DNA of 64,000 nucleotides from Actinomadura macra NBRC 14102 (GTDB taxonomy: Bacteria > Actinomycetota > Actinomycetes > Streptosporangiales > Streptosporangiaceae): NCBI RefSeq assembly GCF_001552215.1, contig NZ_BCQT01000020.1, positions 124,001 through 188,000 on the forward strand, in the 5' to 3' direction. The notes under the pieces were generated by a model, which did not search any database, was not told the DNA's origin, and saw only the letters and a list, made by a program, of their open reading frames with translations. Positions 1 through 9,139 of this stretch are shown here, piece by piece. How positions within the stretch are numbered: the first letter of the stretch is position 1; the number at the start of each line of letters is the position of its first letter. A program made the position numbers and the translations under genes.

Positions 1-2
1 AG

Positions 3-622
3 CGCTACGCCCGCACCCGCGAGCCCGAGGCCCTGCGCCGCGCTCCGCGCTACCGGCCCACCCTGGTCGATCCCTACCGTGATCACCTGCGGGAGCGGCG
101 CGCCGCCGATCCGGCCGTCCCGGTTCTCCAGCTGTTCCGCGAGATCAAGGAACTCGGTTACACCGGTAGCCTCAACCTGCTCTACCGCTACATCACCCAG
201 GGTCGAGCCGAGGGCGACCGGCCCGTCATCACCCCACGCCGTCTTACCCGGCTCCTGCTCACCCGCCCCGAAAACCTGTGGGAGACCGACACCCGGCTAC
301 TGCAGGAACTCACGGCTGCTTGCCCCGAACTGGCCGAGCTCGCCCGCCTGGTCCGCGGCTTCGCCGAACTCCTCACCCGCTCGAGGGCAACGACGCCAAA
401 CTCACCGCCTGGATCACCGACGCCCGAACCGCTGACCTGCCCCACCTGCACGGCTTCGCCAACGGCCTCGAACTCGACCGCGACGCGGTGAACGCCGGCC
501 TCACCCTGCCGCACCACAACGGCCGAACCGAAGGCGTCAACACCCGAACCAAGAGAATCATGCGGCAAATGCACGGCAGAGCCGGGTTCGACCTGCTTCG
601 CCACCGCATCCTTCTGCGGTAA
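3..622 (+). pseudogene. ISL3-family transposase, C-terminal part, frameshifted
   Basis: Reading from base 3 gives the middle of an ISL3-type transposase (LFREIKELGYTGSLNLLYRY, then ENLWETDTRLLQELT). Around 375-385 the reading frame moves, and the family C-terminus continues in frame 2 (GNDAKLTAWITDAR, GRTEGVNTRTKRIMRQMHGR, GFDLLRHRILL) to a stop at 622. The N-terminus lies left of the window. The frame change sits inside a conserved segment, so the gene is probably dead unless the base call is wrong. ISL3 enzymes cut and paste DNA between short inverted repeats; no right-hand inverted repeat was recognised between 623 and 870. Confidence 0.75.
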
Positions 623-871
623 CGGTCACGCAGCGCCACCACCGATTACGGGACAGAGCCGAAACCACCGTACAGTCCCTGGAGGAGAAGGTGCGCCTGC
701 TGCTCGCCGCCGTTGACCTGCAGTGAAGAAGTCAAAACCAGGTCATACAGCCGAGGGTCATGGGAGCCTGCGGATTTCAGGTAGCGATCTTCGCATCGAT
801 CGAACTGGGGCGATGTGGTGCGGGGAAGGATGACCTCCCCGCACCACACCGGCTGCCCCGTGAGGGATGCG

Positions 872-1621
872 TCAGTTCAGTGCGGCGAAGGCGCGAAGTT
901 TGTCGGCTGCCTGGTGGGCGGACAGCAGGTTGATCGGTTGGTGTGGGAGGGCTCGGGGCCCGTCGTGGTCGGTGAAGTGGGTGGGGCCGTAGGGCCAAGC
1001 GCCGGCGATGAGAGCGATGAGGTTGCTGTCAGGCCAGCGTTGGAGCGTTTGGTGGACGACGTCGGCATCCGGGCCAGGTTTCGTGAACCAGAGAACGGTA
1101 GAGGTGGTGGGCGGTCGGCGGCCATCGCTGGGCGCTGCGATGGCGTTAGCCTCGAACTCCAGTCGCTCGATGGCGGCCTCCAGGGTCTCGGCCACGTGAA
1201 GGCGCGCGGGGAACTTGGTGAGCTGGGTGTCGTTGAGGGCGTCGGACCATAGCGCGTTTAGGTCGTGCTGGGTCGCAATGATCCAGGACACCCCGATCTT
1301 GCTGGTGAGGGCCTCGGTCAGGATGGCGCGCAGGAGGCTGTCGGCGCCGGGGCCGATGAAGCCGGCGCCCTGCGGGTGGCCGAAGACGCGGGCGAGCGGT
1401 TCACTCGGCCGGTCGGGCGTGATCGAGTTCTGGAATCGGTCGGGGATACGGCGTTGGAGCAGCGTTCGTAGACGGGCGAGGGCGTGCGGGTGGGCGCGGT
1501 TGGCGCTGCGGTCGAGATTGCCGTGAGGCTGGTGCTTCGTCGTCGTGCGTTTCTTGCAGGGGCAGGTGCGGGTGAGGACGTTCAAGGGATGACCTCCCAG
1601 GTCGTGTTCGAGATGAAGCAC
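872..1621 (-). CDS. Hypothetical protein with a GPGA-type domain, possibly truncated
   Basis: The minus-strand frame has actinobacterial codon bias for 249 codons, and the other frames here look like shadows. The middle contains GFIGPGADSLLRAIL, followed about 50 residues on by ARLHVAETLEAAIERLEFEA and a loop ending VLWFTKPG. The GPGA segment resembles the C-terminal domain of the 439-residue protein at 15884-17203 (TGPGAEDAVRHL). Such domains occur in large membrane proteins with a BTAD or LysM region in actinomycete mobile elements; that assignment is from memory of the families. The N-terminus (CPCKKRTTTKHQPHG) does not look like a natural start, so this is probably a fragment of a longer gene. 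No close neighbour suggests a job. Confidence 0.4.
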   Translation of the reverse strand: MLHLEHDLGGHPLNVLTRTCPCKKRTTTKHQPHGNLDRSANRAHPHALARLRTLLQRRIPDRFQNSITPDRPSEPLARVFGHPQGAGFIGPGADSLLRAILTEALTSKIGVSWIIATQHDLNALWSDALNDTQLTKFPARLHVAETLEAAIERLEFEANAIAAPSDGRRPPTTSTVLWFTKPGPDADVVHQTLQRWPDSNLIALIAGAWPYGPTHFTDHDGPRALPHQPINLLSAHQAADKLRAFAALN

Positions 1622-2078
1622 GATGAAAGCGGAGAGATCAGGCCGCGCCTATGATCGAAACTCATGCTGGTGAGAACTGGTCACCTCTAGTGGTCGTCCC
1701 GAGGTGGCCGAGGAACGAAACGCCAGCGAGGTAGGGCCGTTGGGCGGTCGCGGGCGGGAGTGGCGACTTTCGTTCATTGAGCACTAACTGTCACTCCGAA
1801 ATCAGGTCGTGTTCGCAGGTTCGACGGCTAGCACGCGGCCGGGGGGTCGCGCAGCCGTGACCTTCGCTGCCGGGGCCTTCCAAGTTCTGATGGACGATGG
1901 GGGCATCGCACTCTGGGGCCGCGGCCCCATGACCGGTCCGGGACGCGTCGGAATTTGGCTCTAGCTGTTCCCCCTCTTTCACGTCCTTGACGGCGTCCTT
2001 CAAGGTGCTGGTCCAGCGAGGCTGCTGCGAACCGCTCGGCAGGAACACGGCCTCAACGATGCGAAATGTTCCTCCTTC
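1622..2078 (+). other. Intergenic region without a convincing gene
   Basis: About 450 bases. An 85-codon minus-strand frame (1791-2048) has no ribosome binding site or recognisable motif and was not accepted. The right end carries the promoter of the LuxR-type gene. Confidence 0.5.
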
Positions 2079-2107
2079 GTGACGCAGACACCGCTAGTCA
2101 CTACTCT
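2079..2107 (+). promoter_or_regulatory. Probable vegetative promoter of the first LuxR-type gene
   Basis: GTGACG (2079-2084), 17 bases, TACTCT (2102-2107). The same -10 hexamer, TACTCT, occurs in front of the paralogous regulator at 6553, which supports both assignments. Start of transcription would be near 2114, just ahead of GGAGG at 2116-2120. Confidence 0.45.
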
Positions 2108-2126
2108 CTGTGCTCGGAGGTGAGTG

Positions 2127-3122
2127 GTGAGCCTTGAGGCGGGAGAGACAGCGACGAAGCTTCTGAAGGGCATCGTCGACGACGAGGTCCTCGCCTCCTA
2201 CAAGGAACTGCTGGTGCGTGATGGCTGCCCGAACAGCGAGGCCGCCGATCTACTAGGTGGCCCGCAGATGGTCGCGACGCTCACAGAGGCTGGCATGGCC
2301 TACGTCGAGCCCGCTGGACTGGCGCTCGAACCGCGCTTCGTGGCCATCCCGCCCGACCTGGCCCTGCAGAGCAGCCTTGCCGTGCTCTCACGCAGGCTTG
2401 TCACGCGGCAGGAGCAGCTTCTGGAGGGCCACCGCCGGATGGTCGGCGCGCATCCCTTCCCCGGAGCCCTTGAGGCCGTCGAGAGCCGGTTGGTCCGGAT
2501 CCTGACCGACCGGGCGGAGATTAGTGACGTCTCCCGCGCACTTCTCAGCACCGCCCGGCACCACTGGCTGACCCTCGAGAACTTCGTCATGGAACGGCCG
2601 CTGGAAGAGCTGGTCGCGATGCCGCCGTTGCCCGCCTTCGAGGGCGAGGTCAGGTGCCGCTGCATCTACCAGGCGTCCTGCGCTGAAACACCGATCGGGG
2701 CGCGCATCATCGAGATCCACATGGACGGCGGCGAAGAAGCCCGCACGGTCCCGCGGATCGGCATGAAGATGAAGCTTGCCGACGAGGCGGTGGCGTTGCT
2801 GCCGCTCATGCCCACCGGCGTTTCCGGGGCGTTGCTGGTGCGTGCGCCCCTCATCGTCGGTGCGCTACGGCAGTACTTCGAGCTGCTGTGGGAGCGGGCG
2901 GTCCCGATCGGCGCCGAGGAGGCCGAGTCGCCGCTCAGCGCCGTCCAGCGAACGATCCTGCAACTGCTCGCCCAGGACATGACGGACGAGCGCATCGCGC
3001 GCCAGATCGGGCTGAACGCCAACAGCGTGCGGCGGCACATCGCCGCCATCCGCAATGAGCTGGGTGCTGTGAACCGCCTGGCCGCCGGTGCCGCCGCCGC
3101 TCGGCGCGGCTGGATCAAGTGA
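2127..3122 (+). CDS. LuxR-type HTH regulator (paralogue 1)
   Basis: A 331-residue cytoplasmic DNA-binding regulator. The last ~60 residues form a LuxR/GerE-like helix-turn-helix (LLAQDMTDERIARQIGLN, then SVRRHIAAIRNELGA). The long N-terminal part has no recognised receiver or ligand domain. GTG at 2127 was chosen because GGAGG lies six bases upstream; GTG at 2124 is only three bases from it. The gene is 60% or more similar by eye in its central and C-terminal parts to the regulator at 6567-7544 (shared LADEAxALLPL, IVGALRxYFELLWERA). It is followed after 22 bases by the peptidase gene and probably forms an operon with the peptidase and exporter. The inducer is unknown; the neighbours suggest a peptide-related signal. 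Confidence 0.8.
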   Translation: MSLEAGETATKLLKGIVDDEVLASYKELLVRDGCPNSEAADLLGGPQMVATLTEAGMAYVEPAGLALEPRFVAIPPDLALQSSLAVLSRRLVTRQEQLLEGHRRMVGAHPFPGALEAVESRLVRILTDRAEISDVSRALLSTARHHWLTLENFVMERPLEELVAMPPLPAFEGEVRCRCIYQASCAETPIGARIIEIHMDGGEEARTVPRIGMKMKLADEAVALLPLMPTGVSGALLVRAPLIVGALRQYFELLWERAVPIGAEEAESPLSAVQRTILQLLAQDMTDERIARQIGLNANSVRRHIAAIRNELGAVNRLAAGAAAARRGWIK

Positions 3123-3144
3123 TGCCCACAGAGCGGAGAGACCC

Positions 3145-4941
3145 GTGCCCGAGTACCTCGACTTCGTACCCCGAGAACGCTTCCGCCCGGCTCTAGCCGT
3201 CAGCCCGGACGGAACGACGGTCGCGTACTCCAGCAACGCAGGCGGGACCTTCGATCTCTGGACGATCCCCATCGCAACAGGGCGACCACGCCGGTTGACG
3301 CACCTGACGAACCAGGCGGTATCGCAGATCGCCTACCCACCGGATGGCAAGAGCCTGGTGTTCACCGCTGACCAGGCAGGCAACGAGCAGTACCGCATCT
3401 ACACGATCGCCGCGGCCGGCGGGGAACCCACCGAGCTCAGCTCCGGCCCCGACTGCCAGCGCGTTCTCGCCGACGACCCCTTCGACGCCGACGGACGGTA
3501 CCTCGTCTACGCTGCCAACGACCGCGACGCGACCGTCCAGGACATCCTCATCCGAGACCTGTCCGACGACTCCGAACGCCGGGTCAGCCCACCCCCGGGC
3601 GTGATCTTCAGACCCGCGCGAATCTCTCCTGACGGACGATGGCTGACGGTCGCAGGAAGCTGCTCGAACACTGACGTTGCCGCATACTTGATCGACCTCG
3701 TCGACAACCGCTCAGCCCCCGAGTGCCTCACCGCCGAGCACGAACGAGGCTTCTTCGCACCCGGACCATGGAAGCCCGACTCGTCCGGCTTCTACCTGCT
3801 CACCGACCTGTGGGGCGAGTTCAACGCGGTCGGCTTGTACTCACTCCGCGACGCAGCACTGGTGCAGATCACCAGCGACGACTGGGATGTCGAGTTGATC
3901 GAAGCCGCCGGCGACACGTTGCTGTGGGCAGTGAACCGGAACGGACAATCCACCCTCCACGCACGCACCAACGGCAGCACCGTCCAACTCACACAGCTCC
4001 CTGACGGAGTCGTCGACAATCTGGCTCCCACGCCCGCTGCCGACCAGGTCGTACTACAAATCGACTCGGCCACCCGCCCCAAGGACATCGGCGTTCTCGA
4101 CCCCTCGATTGGCTTCCGCTACCTCACCGACACCCGCCCGCCCACACTCCGGACGTCCGCCGCCATCGAGCCCGACATGGTGAGCTACACCGCAGGCGAC
4201 GGGCGCCATGTGCACGCGTTGCTCTACCAGCCGCGCACGCCCGGACCGCACCCCCTACTGCTATCCATCCACGGTGGCCCCGAAGCGCAGGAACGTCCCC
4301 GGTACGCATATTCGGGCCTCTACCAGCACCTCCTGGCCAACGGCATCGCGATCTTCGCGCCGAACATCGCCGGCTCCACTGGCTACGGTCTCGCCCACCG
4401 AATGCTGATCTATCGAGACTGGGGCGGCGCCGACCTGGACGACCTTGACCACGCCGTCCGCTACCTACGGTCCCGGCCCGACGTCGAAGCCGAGCGAATG
4501 GCCGTGATGGGTGCCTCGTACGGAGGATTCGCCGCGCTGTCGTGCCTTTGCCGCCTCCACCACCCCTGGATGGCCGGGGCCTCGATCTGCGGCCCCACAA
4601 ATCTGCTCACCCTCGCGCAGGCATGCCCACCAACCTGGAAGACCGTGGTCGCCAGCGTCCTCGGCGACCCGGACACCGACGCCGAGCACTTGCTCCGCCG
4701 CTCACCCATCACCTACTCGGACGCGATCGACACACCGCTCTTCGTCGTCCAGGGAGCCCACGATCCGCGCGTCCCGCAGGACGAGTCCGACCAGATCGTC
4801 ACCCGACTCCGTGACCGTGGTGTCGATGTCCGGTACGACATCTACCCCGATGAAGGGCACGGGTTCGCCAACCGCGACAACGAGATCAAAGCGTACGGAG
4901 ACGTCGCGGAGTTCGTCATCACCCACCTGCTCGGCGAGTAG
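3145..4941 (+). CDS. S9-family serine peptidase (acylaminoacyl/prolyl-oligopeptidase type)
   Basis: 598 residues. The N-terminal half is a beta-propeller with repeated SPDG-type blades (ALAVSPDGTTVAYSS, ARISPDGRWLTVAG). The C-terminal half is an alpha/beta hydrolase with the complete triad: Ser458 in GASYGGF, Asp540 in GAHDPRVP and His572 in DEGHGFANRDN. These enzymes release residues from the N-termini of short peptides in the cytoplasm. GTG at 3145 is used because GGAGAG lies at 3135-3140; an ATG at 3122 that overlaps the preceding stop is out of frame. The gene sits between a regulator and an MFS exporter, so it may trim or degrade a peptide that the exporter handles. No signal peptide is visible. 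Confidence 0.88.
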   Translation: MPEYLDFVPRERFRPALAVSPDGTTVAYSSNAGGTFDLWTIPIATGRPRRLTHLTNQAVSQIAYPPDGKSLVFTADQAGNEQYRIYTIAAAGGEPTELSSGPDCQRVLADDPFDADGRYLVYAANDRDATVQDILIRDLSDDSERRVSPPPGVIFRPARISPDGRWLTVAGSCSNTDVAAYLIDLVDNRSAPECLTAEHERGFFAPGPWKPDSSGFYLLTDLWGEFNAVGLYSLRDAALVQITSDDWDVELIEAAGDTLLWAVNRNGQSTLHARTNGSTVQLTQLPDGVVDNLAPTPAADQVVLQIDSATRPKDIGVLDPSIGFRYLTDTRPPTLRTSAAIEPDMVSYTAGDGRHVHALLYQPRTPGPHPLLLSIHGGPEAQERPRYAYSGLYQHLLANGIAIFAPNIAGSTGYGLAHRMLIYRDWGGADLDDLDHAVRYLRSRPDVEAERMAVMGASYGGFAALSCLCRLHHPWMAGASICGPTNLLTLAQACPPTWKTVVASVLGDPDTDAEHLLRRSPITYSDAIDTPLFVVQGAHDPRVPQDESDQIVTRLRDRGVDVRYDIYPDEGHGFANRDNEIKAYGDVAEFVITHLLGE

Positions 4942-4952
4942 GGCATCCACCA

Positions 4953-6233
4953 ATGTCGGGCCTCCTGTCCCCACTCGTCCTGTACAAGGACGCGTCTGTC
5001 ACGCCGCTGTTCATGTCCCGCGTGATCTCCAGTATCAGCGTGGGGATGGGGCACCTTGCCCTTGCCTGGGGCGTCATGAGCATGGGCTACGGCGCCCGTG
5101 AACTGTCGATCGTCCTTGCCTGCAACGCGTTCCCCGCGCTGCTCATCCTCTGGGGCGGCATCGTCGGCGACCGTTTCCGCCGCCACCATGTGCTCGTTGG
5201 CGCTGAACTGACGGGATGCCTCGCTTGGCTGGCGCTGGGAGCGTCCTTCACTATGGAACGGGCCCCGCTCCCACTGCTCTGCTCGCTGGCAGGGCTCGGC
5301 GGCGTCGCGACGGCGATCTTCCTGCCGACTGTCCGTGGAGTCATCGCCGACCTCCTCGAAGGAGACAAGCGTCCTGCGGGAAACGCCTTGATCAACCAGA
5401 CCGAGTCGGTCGGCCAACTGATCGGCTTCGTGTCATCGGGAGCGGTGGTCACCCTGGTCGGCCCTGATTGGGCAGCCGGAGCACGAGGGATACTGTGCGG
5501 CATCAGCGCCGTGCTGCTCAGCCGCCTCGTGACCCAACGACCAACCCGAGCCGACGCCAGCGTTCTCCGGGACTTGCGGGAAGGCTGGCGTGAGTTCATC
5601 GGCCGTCCCTGGGTCTGGATCATGACCCTGCACTACACGGCGATCACCACGGCGCTGGTCTGCTACATGAAGATCGCCGGCCCCCTCTACACCCAGGACG
5701 GTCATGGCAGCGCGTGGGCGTGGGGCGTCATCAGCGCGGCCCAGCCCCTCGGCGCCCTAGCCGGCGCCCTCATCGGCGCCCGCTGGCGTCCGGCCCGCCT
5801 CCTCCTCGTCACGGCAACCTTGCCCGCATCGGTATCGCTCCCCATGCTGTTGATGGGCAGCGGAACATCGTGGCAACTCATCGCCCTTGCAGCAGTAGTT
5901 CCGGGCGTGCTGCAGGCCGTGTACTACGTCTTCTGGACGACCGCGCTGCAGAACCGGATCCCGCGCGCGGTACTGGTGCGTGTGAACAGCTGGAACATCA
6001 TCACGAGCTACATCCTGATGCCGCTTATCGTCCTCCTGTCGGGACCCCTGGTAACCGCGTTCGGCCCACAACCGATCGTTCTAGCAGCAGCCGGATCCGC
6101 AATCACGGCAACCGTCGTCACGCTGATTGTCCTACTGTTCGCCTCCGTAGCCCGCCTCCCCACTGAAGATCCCGAGGCGCAGCACGAGCCAACTCCCTCA
6201 GCGCTCCAAACCGACAGGGCTGCCACCGGCTGA
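4953..6233 (+). CDS. MFS transporter, probable efflux pump
   Basis: 426 residues with about twelve hydrophobic segments in two halves and the cytoplasmic-loop signature GGIVGDRFRRHH after TM2. The loop near residue 200 is charged. This is the layout of drug or peptide exporters of the major facilitator superfamily, driven by proton exchange. It starts 11 bases after the peptidase stop, so the two are almost certainly co-transcribed. No strong Shine-Dalgarno precedes the ATG, which suggests coupling to the upstream stop. The substrate cannot be read from the sequence. Confidence 0.85.
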   Translation: MSGLLSPLVLYKDASVTPLFMSRVISSISVGMGHLALAWGVMSMGYGARELSIVLACNAFPALLILWGGIVGDRFRRHHVLVGAELTGCLAWLALGASFTMERAPLPLLCSLAGLGGVATAIFLPTVRGVIADLLEGDKRPAGNALINQTESVGQLIGFVSSGAVVTLVGPDWAAGARGILCGISAVLLSRLVTQRPTRADASVLRDLREGWREFIGRPWVWIMTLHYTAITTALVCYMKIAGPLYTQDGHGSAWAWGVISAAQPLGALAGALIGARWRPARLLLVTATLPASVSLPMLLMGSGTSWQLIALAAVVPGVLQAVYYVFWTTALQNRIPRAVLVRVNSWNIITSYILMPLIVLLSGPLVTAFGPQPIVLAAAGSAITATVVTLIVLLFASVARLPTEDPEAQHEPTPSALQTDRAATG

Positions 6234-6530
6234 CCGCGAACAACCTTCCACGAGGCCCGCTACTCAAGGCGACGAGCGTTGCGAATGCACCCGTACACGT
6301 TCAGTGATGACCATGTTCGACGCCGACATCGACCAACGCGACGTACAGTTCGCGACCCACCTACGCGGATCCTTGGTGCCAGCATGCGCGACCACCGAGC
6401 CGCAACAACTTCGATCGGTCCGGCCGAGATCGTGTCGCGCTTCTGGCCGCAGCGAGACGACATTCAGCGGATCCGGACCGTATCCGTTGCACCAGGCGCC
6501 CTTCGGTACACGTAGGCGTACGTTTGATGC

Positions 6531-6558
6531 TTGAACCGAGCACGCAGATCGCTACTCT
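6531..6558 (+). promoter_or_regulatory. Probable vegetative promoter of the second LuxR-type gene
   Basis: TTGAAC (6531-6536), 16 bases, TACTCT (6553-6558). The expected start of transcription is near 6565. That excludes the TTG at 6531 as a translation start and puts GTG at 6567 almost at the 5' end of the transcript. The 297 bases between the MFS gene and this promoter hold only short frames without clear coding signs. Confidence 0.5.
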
Positions 6559-6566
6559 CGGTAATT

Positions 6567-7544
6567 GTGTACGACGTAGGCGATGGTTCTATGGCATCAC
6601 GGGTGCGGCGGCTTCTGGAAGGCGTAGTCCCGGGCGAACTGCTGCTCCACTACCTCTCGTTGCTTGCGAGAGGGCGTCTCTCTGTGGAGGAGGCACCTGG
6701 GCTTCTAGACGGAGCTGGGAACATCGATGCTCTCATCCGCGAAGGCATGGCCTACTGCCACGGGGATGATCACTCCATGCTGGTTGCGGCCTCGCCGGAT
6801 CTTGTACTGCAGCGAGCCCTAGCCCGCATGGCCGGGCACCTCGCAGCCGAACACCAGAGGCTGCTGGACGGGCAGGAACGCCTTCGTGCCATCCAGGCCC
6901 CGACGGACGCTACGGCGGGTGGCGCGATGGACCAGTTGGTCCAGATTCTCACCGACGGGGGCAAGATCGCCGAGCTGACTCTGACGTTGGCCGGATCTGC
7001 GCAGCGTGACTGGTTGATCCTCGGCGCACGTATGGCCGCAGACGCCTCGGATGCGACGTCCACCAGTGCGAATTGCAGGGCGCTCTACGAGAGCCGTTGC
7101 GTCGCCTCGGCGGGCGAGCGCGAGAGTGTAGAAGCGGTGATCCGAGCTGGCGGCATGGTGCGGCTGGCGCCAAGGGTCGGCATGAGTATGAGGCTCGCGG
7201 ATGAGGCGATCGCGCTCCTGCCGCTGTCTGAGAGGAATCCATCGGGCGCCTTGCTCATCCAGTCTTCTGTGATCGTTGGGGCGCTGAGGGAGTACTTCGA
7301 GCTTCTCTGGGAGCGCGCCACCCCATACGGGGTACCCGACGTGGAGGAAGGGCCGTTGCCGCCGATCCAGATGAAGATTCTGCGTCTCCTCGTTCAGGGG
7401 CTCTCAGACACCGTCGTCGCCGAACGGGTGGGCGTGAGCGTCACGACGGTTGGCCGCCACGTCACTGCCATCCGCGAAGCCCTTGGTGTCCAACACCGCT
7501 TTGCGCTCGGAGTCGTTGCCGTGCAGCAGGGTCTCGTCGAATAG
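6567..7544 (+). CDS. LuxR-type HTH regulator (paralogue 2)
   Basis: 325 residues from GTG 6567, or 317 from ATG 6591. It has the same architecture as the regulator at 2127-3122: a long N-terminal part of unknown fold, the shared block LADEAIALLPL, then LREYFELLWERATPYG, and a C-terminal HTH (LVQGLSDTVVAERVGVS, TVGRHVTAIREALG). With the promoter at 6531-6558, GTG 6567 would be nearly leaderless, which is common in actinobacteria; ATG 6591 has only a weak GTAGG upstream. The duplication around a peptidase and exporter suggests that the two regulators control this set or respond to two forms of one signal. Confidence 0.75.
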   Translation: MYDVGDGSMASRVRRLLEGVVPGELLLHYLSLLARGRLSVEEAPGLLDGAGNIDALIREGMAYCHGDDHSMLVAASPDLVLQRALARMAGHLAAEHQRLLDGQERLRAIQAPTDATAGGAMDQLVQILTDGGKIAELTLTLAGSAQRDWLILGARMAADASDATSTSANCRALYESRCVASAGERESVEAVIRAGGMVRLAPRVGMSMRLADEAIALLPLSERNPSGALLIQSSVIVGALREYFELLWERATPYGVPDVEEGPLPPIQMKILRLLVQGLSDTVVAERVGVSVTTVGRHVTAIREALGVQHRFALGVVAVQQGLVE

Positions 7545-8095
7545 GTGAGCGCGCTGGATGAGGGCAAGACCCTGCGAGCCGCCTCCCCGCCGAGCTCAGA
7601 GCACCATCGGTTTCCAAGCCCTGATGAGGACCTCCTCCTTCTCCTAGAGTCTCTGGCGACCCCAGTGCGCGAGCAACGGATGTAGCGGAGTCGCTGAGTC
7701 CTCATCGCCTTCGCGGAAGCCCGCACCGTGAACGTCGAGGGACACCGGACCGACGAACGAGCACCAACGTCACCCATGTCGTGACGTTCGGCACCTGGGT
7801 CTTGCGGTCGTCTATCAGTCTCTCAAGCGGCTCCATGGGCAGGGCGTTGCTGGGCCTCTTGTGGAACTGGACTCCGGCGATACCGAGCCGGAGCGGATGG
7901 GACAGCGAAAGGACGGCGGAACCCCTCCAGGCTTCAACACGCCGTTTCAGCATGCTGGTCACGTCCGAGGTCTTGGTTGATCATGGAGCGCAAACAGCCT
8001 TAGAGCTTGTTAGTACAAGGCAAGGGCTGTGAACGCTTGTCAACGAAGGGAGCGCTGCATGGTCCGACTGACGATGAAGTTGGAGGACAACTCCG
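7545..8095 (+). other. Intergenic region, possibly holding gene debris
   Basis: 550 bases without a convincing gene. A minus-strand frame, 7702-7962, contains VQFHKRPSNALPMEPLERL, which looks like protein sequence, but its ends are not natural and no family was recognised. It may be the remnant of a gene. GGAGGA at 8082-8087 belongs to the next gene. Confidence 0.4.
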
Positions 8096-8659
8096 TTGAA
8101 CGATCGCGAGACAACTACGGACGAGGACATCGAGCGGCTCGCTGGCGAGTTGCATGAAAACGTCCGAAGGCTCAACCACGTAACCCAAGGCCCGCTGGGA
8201 CTCACCCAGCCGGCGGCCGCTTACACGGTCCTGGGGAACTTGGCCCAGACCGCCTTCCGCCTCGTCCAGACCGCCGAGCAACTCGACTGTTTCCTTACCG
8301 AACAGCTGGACGCTGGGCGCCTAGGGCACGACGAGGGCCACGATCCCGTCACTACCGTGACGAAGGCGCATGCCGCACTGGCGCGGGCCACCGAGCAAGC
8401 AGCCGACCTCGGTGAAACCTTCCGTCGAGCCGCAGGTGCGGTCGCGTCCATCCACGCCCTTGACCCCGAGGAACAACCATCCCTGGACAGGTCTCCGTTG
8501 GCAGACGTGAACAGCCAGGAAGATGCTCAGGTGGAGTCTGCGGCAGAGGGCTTCCCGAAGCCGATCGATGACGTCCTCGGCGACTCGGCTCCGGTTGAGC
8601 AGTCGCCAGCACCGCCCCGTTCGTCACCGCCGATACCGCATCCGCGTCGCGAACGGTGA
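8096..8659 (+). CDS. Hypothetical helical protein of the mobilisation region, with FP-P-I C-terminal motif
   Basis: 187 residues starting at TTG 8096, chosen because GGAGGA ends eight bases upstream. Residues 1-125 are predicted mostly helical (ERLAGELHENVRRLNHV, LAQTAFRLVQTAEQL). The C-terminal third is Pro/Ser-rich and contains AAEGFPKPIDDVL. That short motif recurs near the C-terminus of three other unrelated-looking proteins in the window (14687-15574, 50640-52151, 53954-54805). It lies upstream of MobC and the relaxase and probably belongs to the transfer element. Function unknown. Confidence 0.65.
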   Translation: MNDRETTTDEDIERLAGELHENVRRLNHVTQGPLGLTQPAAAYTVLGNLAQTAFRLVQTAEQLDCFLTEQLDAGRLGHDEGHDPVTTVTKAHAALARATEQAADLGETFRRAAGAVASIHALDPEEQPSLDRSPLADVNSQEDAQVESAAEGFPKPIDDVLGDSAPVEQSPAPPRSSPPIPHPRRER

Positions 8660-8889
8660 GCTGAGGCCGACGGACGGTTGGCGGAACGTCTCCGGCGTTG
8701 CGAGGGGAGGAGTCTGCGGTGCTGCTGGAAAGCCGTAGCGTCTTCCTCGCGAAGGGCCAGGCCGTGCAGCGCTGCGAGAAGCTTCCTGGCCTGGGCGAGT
8801 TGTTCGGAGGTGCTGTGCCGACGCCTGCGAGCGCTTGCCCAGCCCAGGGCGGCGAGCTTAGGAAGATCCGTCCCTTGCTCAACGCTCAT
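8527..8889 (-). CDS. Doubtful small ORF antisense to the 8096-8659 gene
   Basis: 120 codons from an ATG with GGAGAG about nine bases upstream. The first ~60 residues look coding (LAALGWASARRRRH, QLAQARKLLAALHGLAL). The rest is antisense to the neighbouring gene and of low quality, so a frameshift or truncation is likely. The 8660-9139 interval otherwise holds no gene. Confidence 0.25.
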   Translation of the reverse strand: MSVEQGTDLPKLAALGWASARRRRHSTSEQLAQARKLLAALHGLALREEDATAFQQHRRLLPSQRRRRSANRPSASAHRSRRGCGIGGDERGGAGDCSTGAESPRTSSIGFGKPSAADST

Positions 8890-9139
8890 CAGTCGGCACT
8901 CTCCTGTGTGATGTGGACGCGAGTCGTTGACGCGCTGCGGTTCGGCGGCCGTGTCGGCAACGCCATACAAAGAGAGACGGTGGAGCGGGTTGGCCGGCCT
9001 GCTCACTCGTGCGCGTGAGTTGTCCGCTGGAGGCTGGCCGACGCGGAGCAAGAAATGGAAATCCTAAGGATTTGGCCAGTGGGCCGAGCGCGGCCCACTG
9101 GGTTGGGAGCGGATCGAGCGCGATCCGGGTGGAGGTCCG

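Noticed and set aside
1791..2048. 85-codon minus-strand frame
   Set aside because: No ribosome binding site, motif or supporting context.
6304..6534. Short frame starting MTMFDADIDQRD, considered as a lanthipeptide-like precursor
   Set aside because: The leader only loosely resembles the FxLD box, the frame overlaps the -35 of the next promoter, no ribosome binding site is present, and no lanthionine synthetase is nearby.
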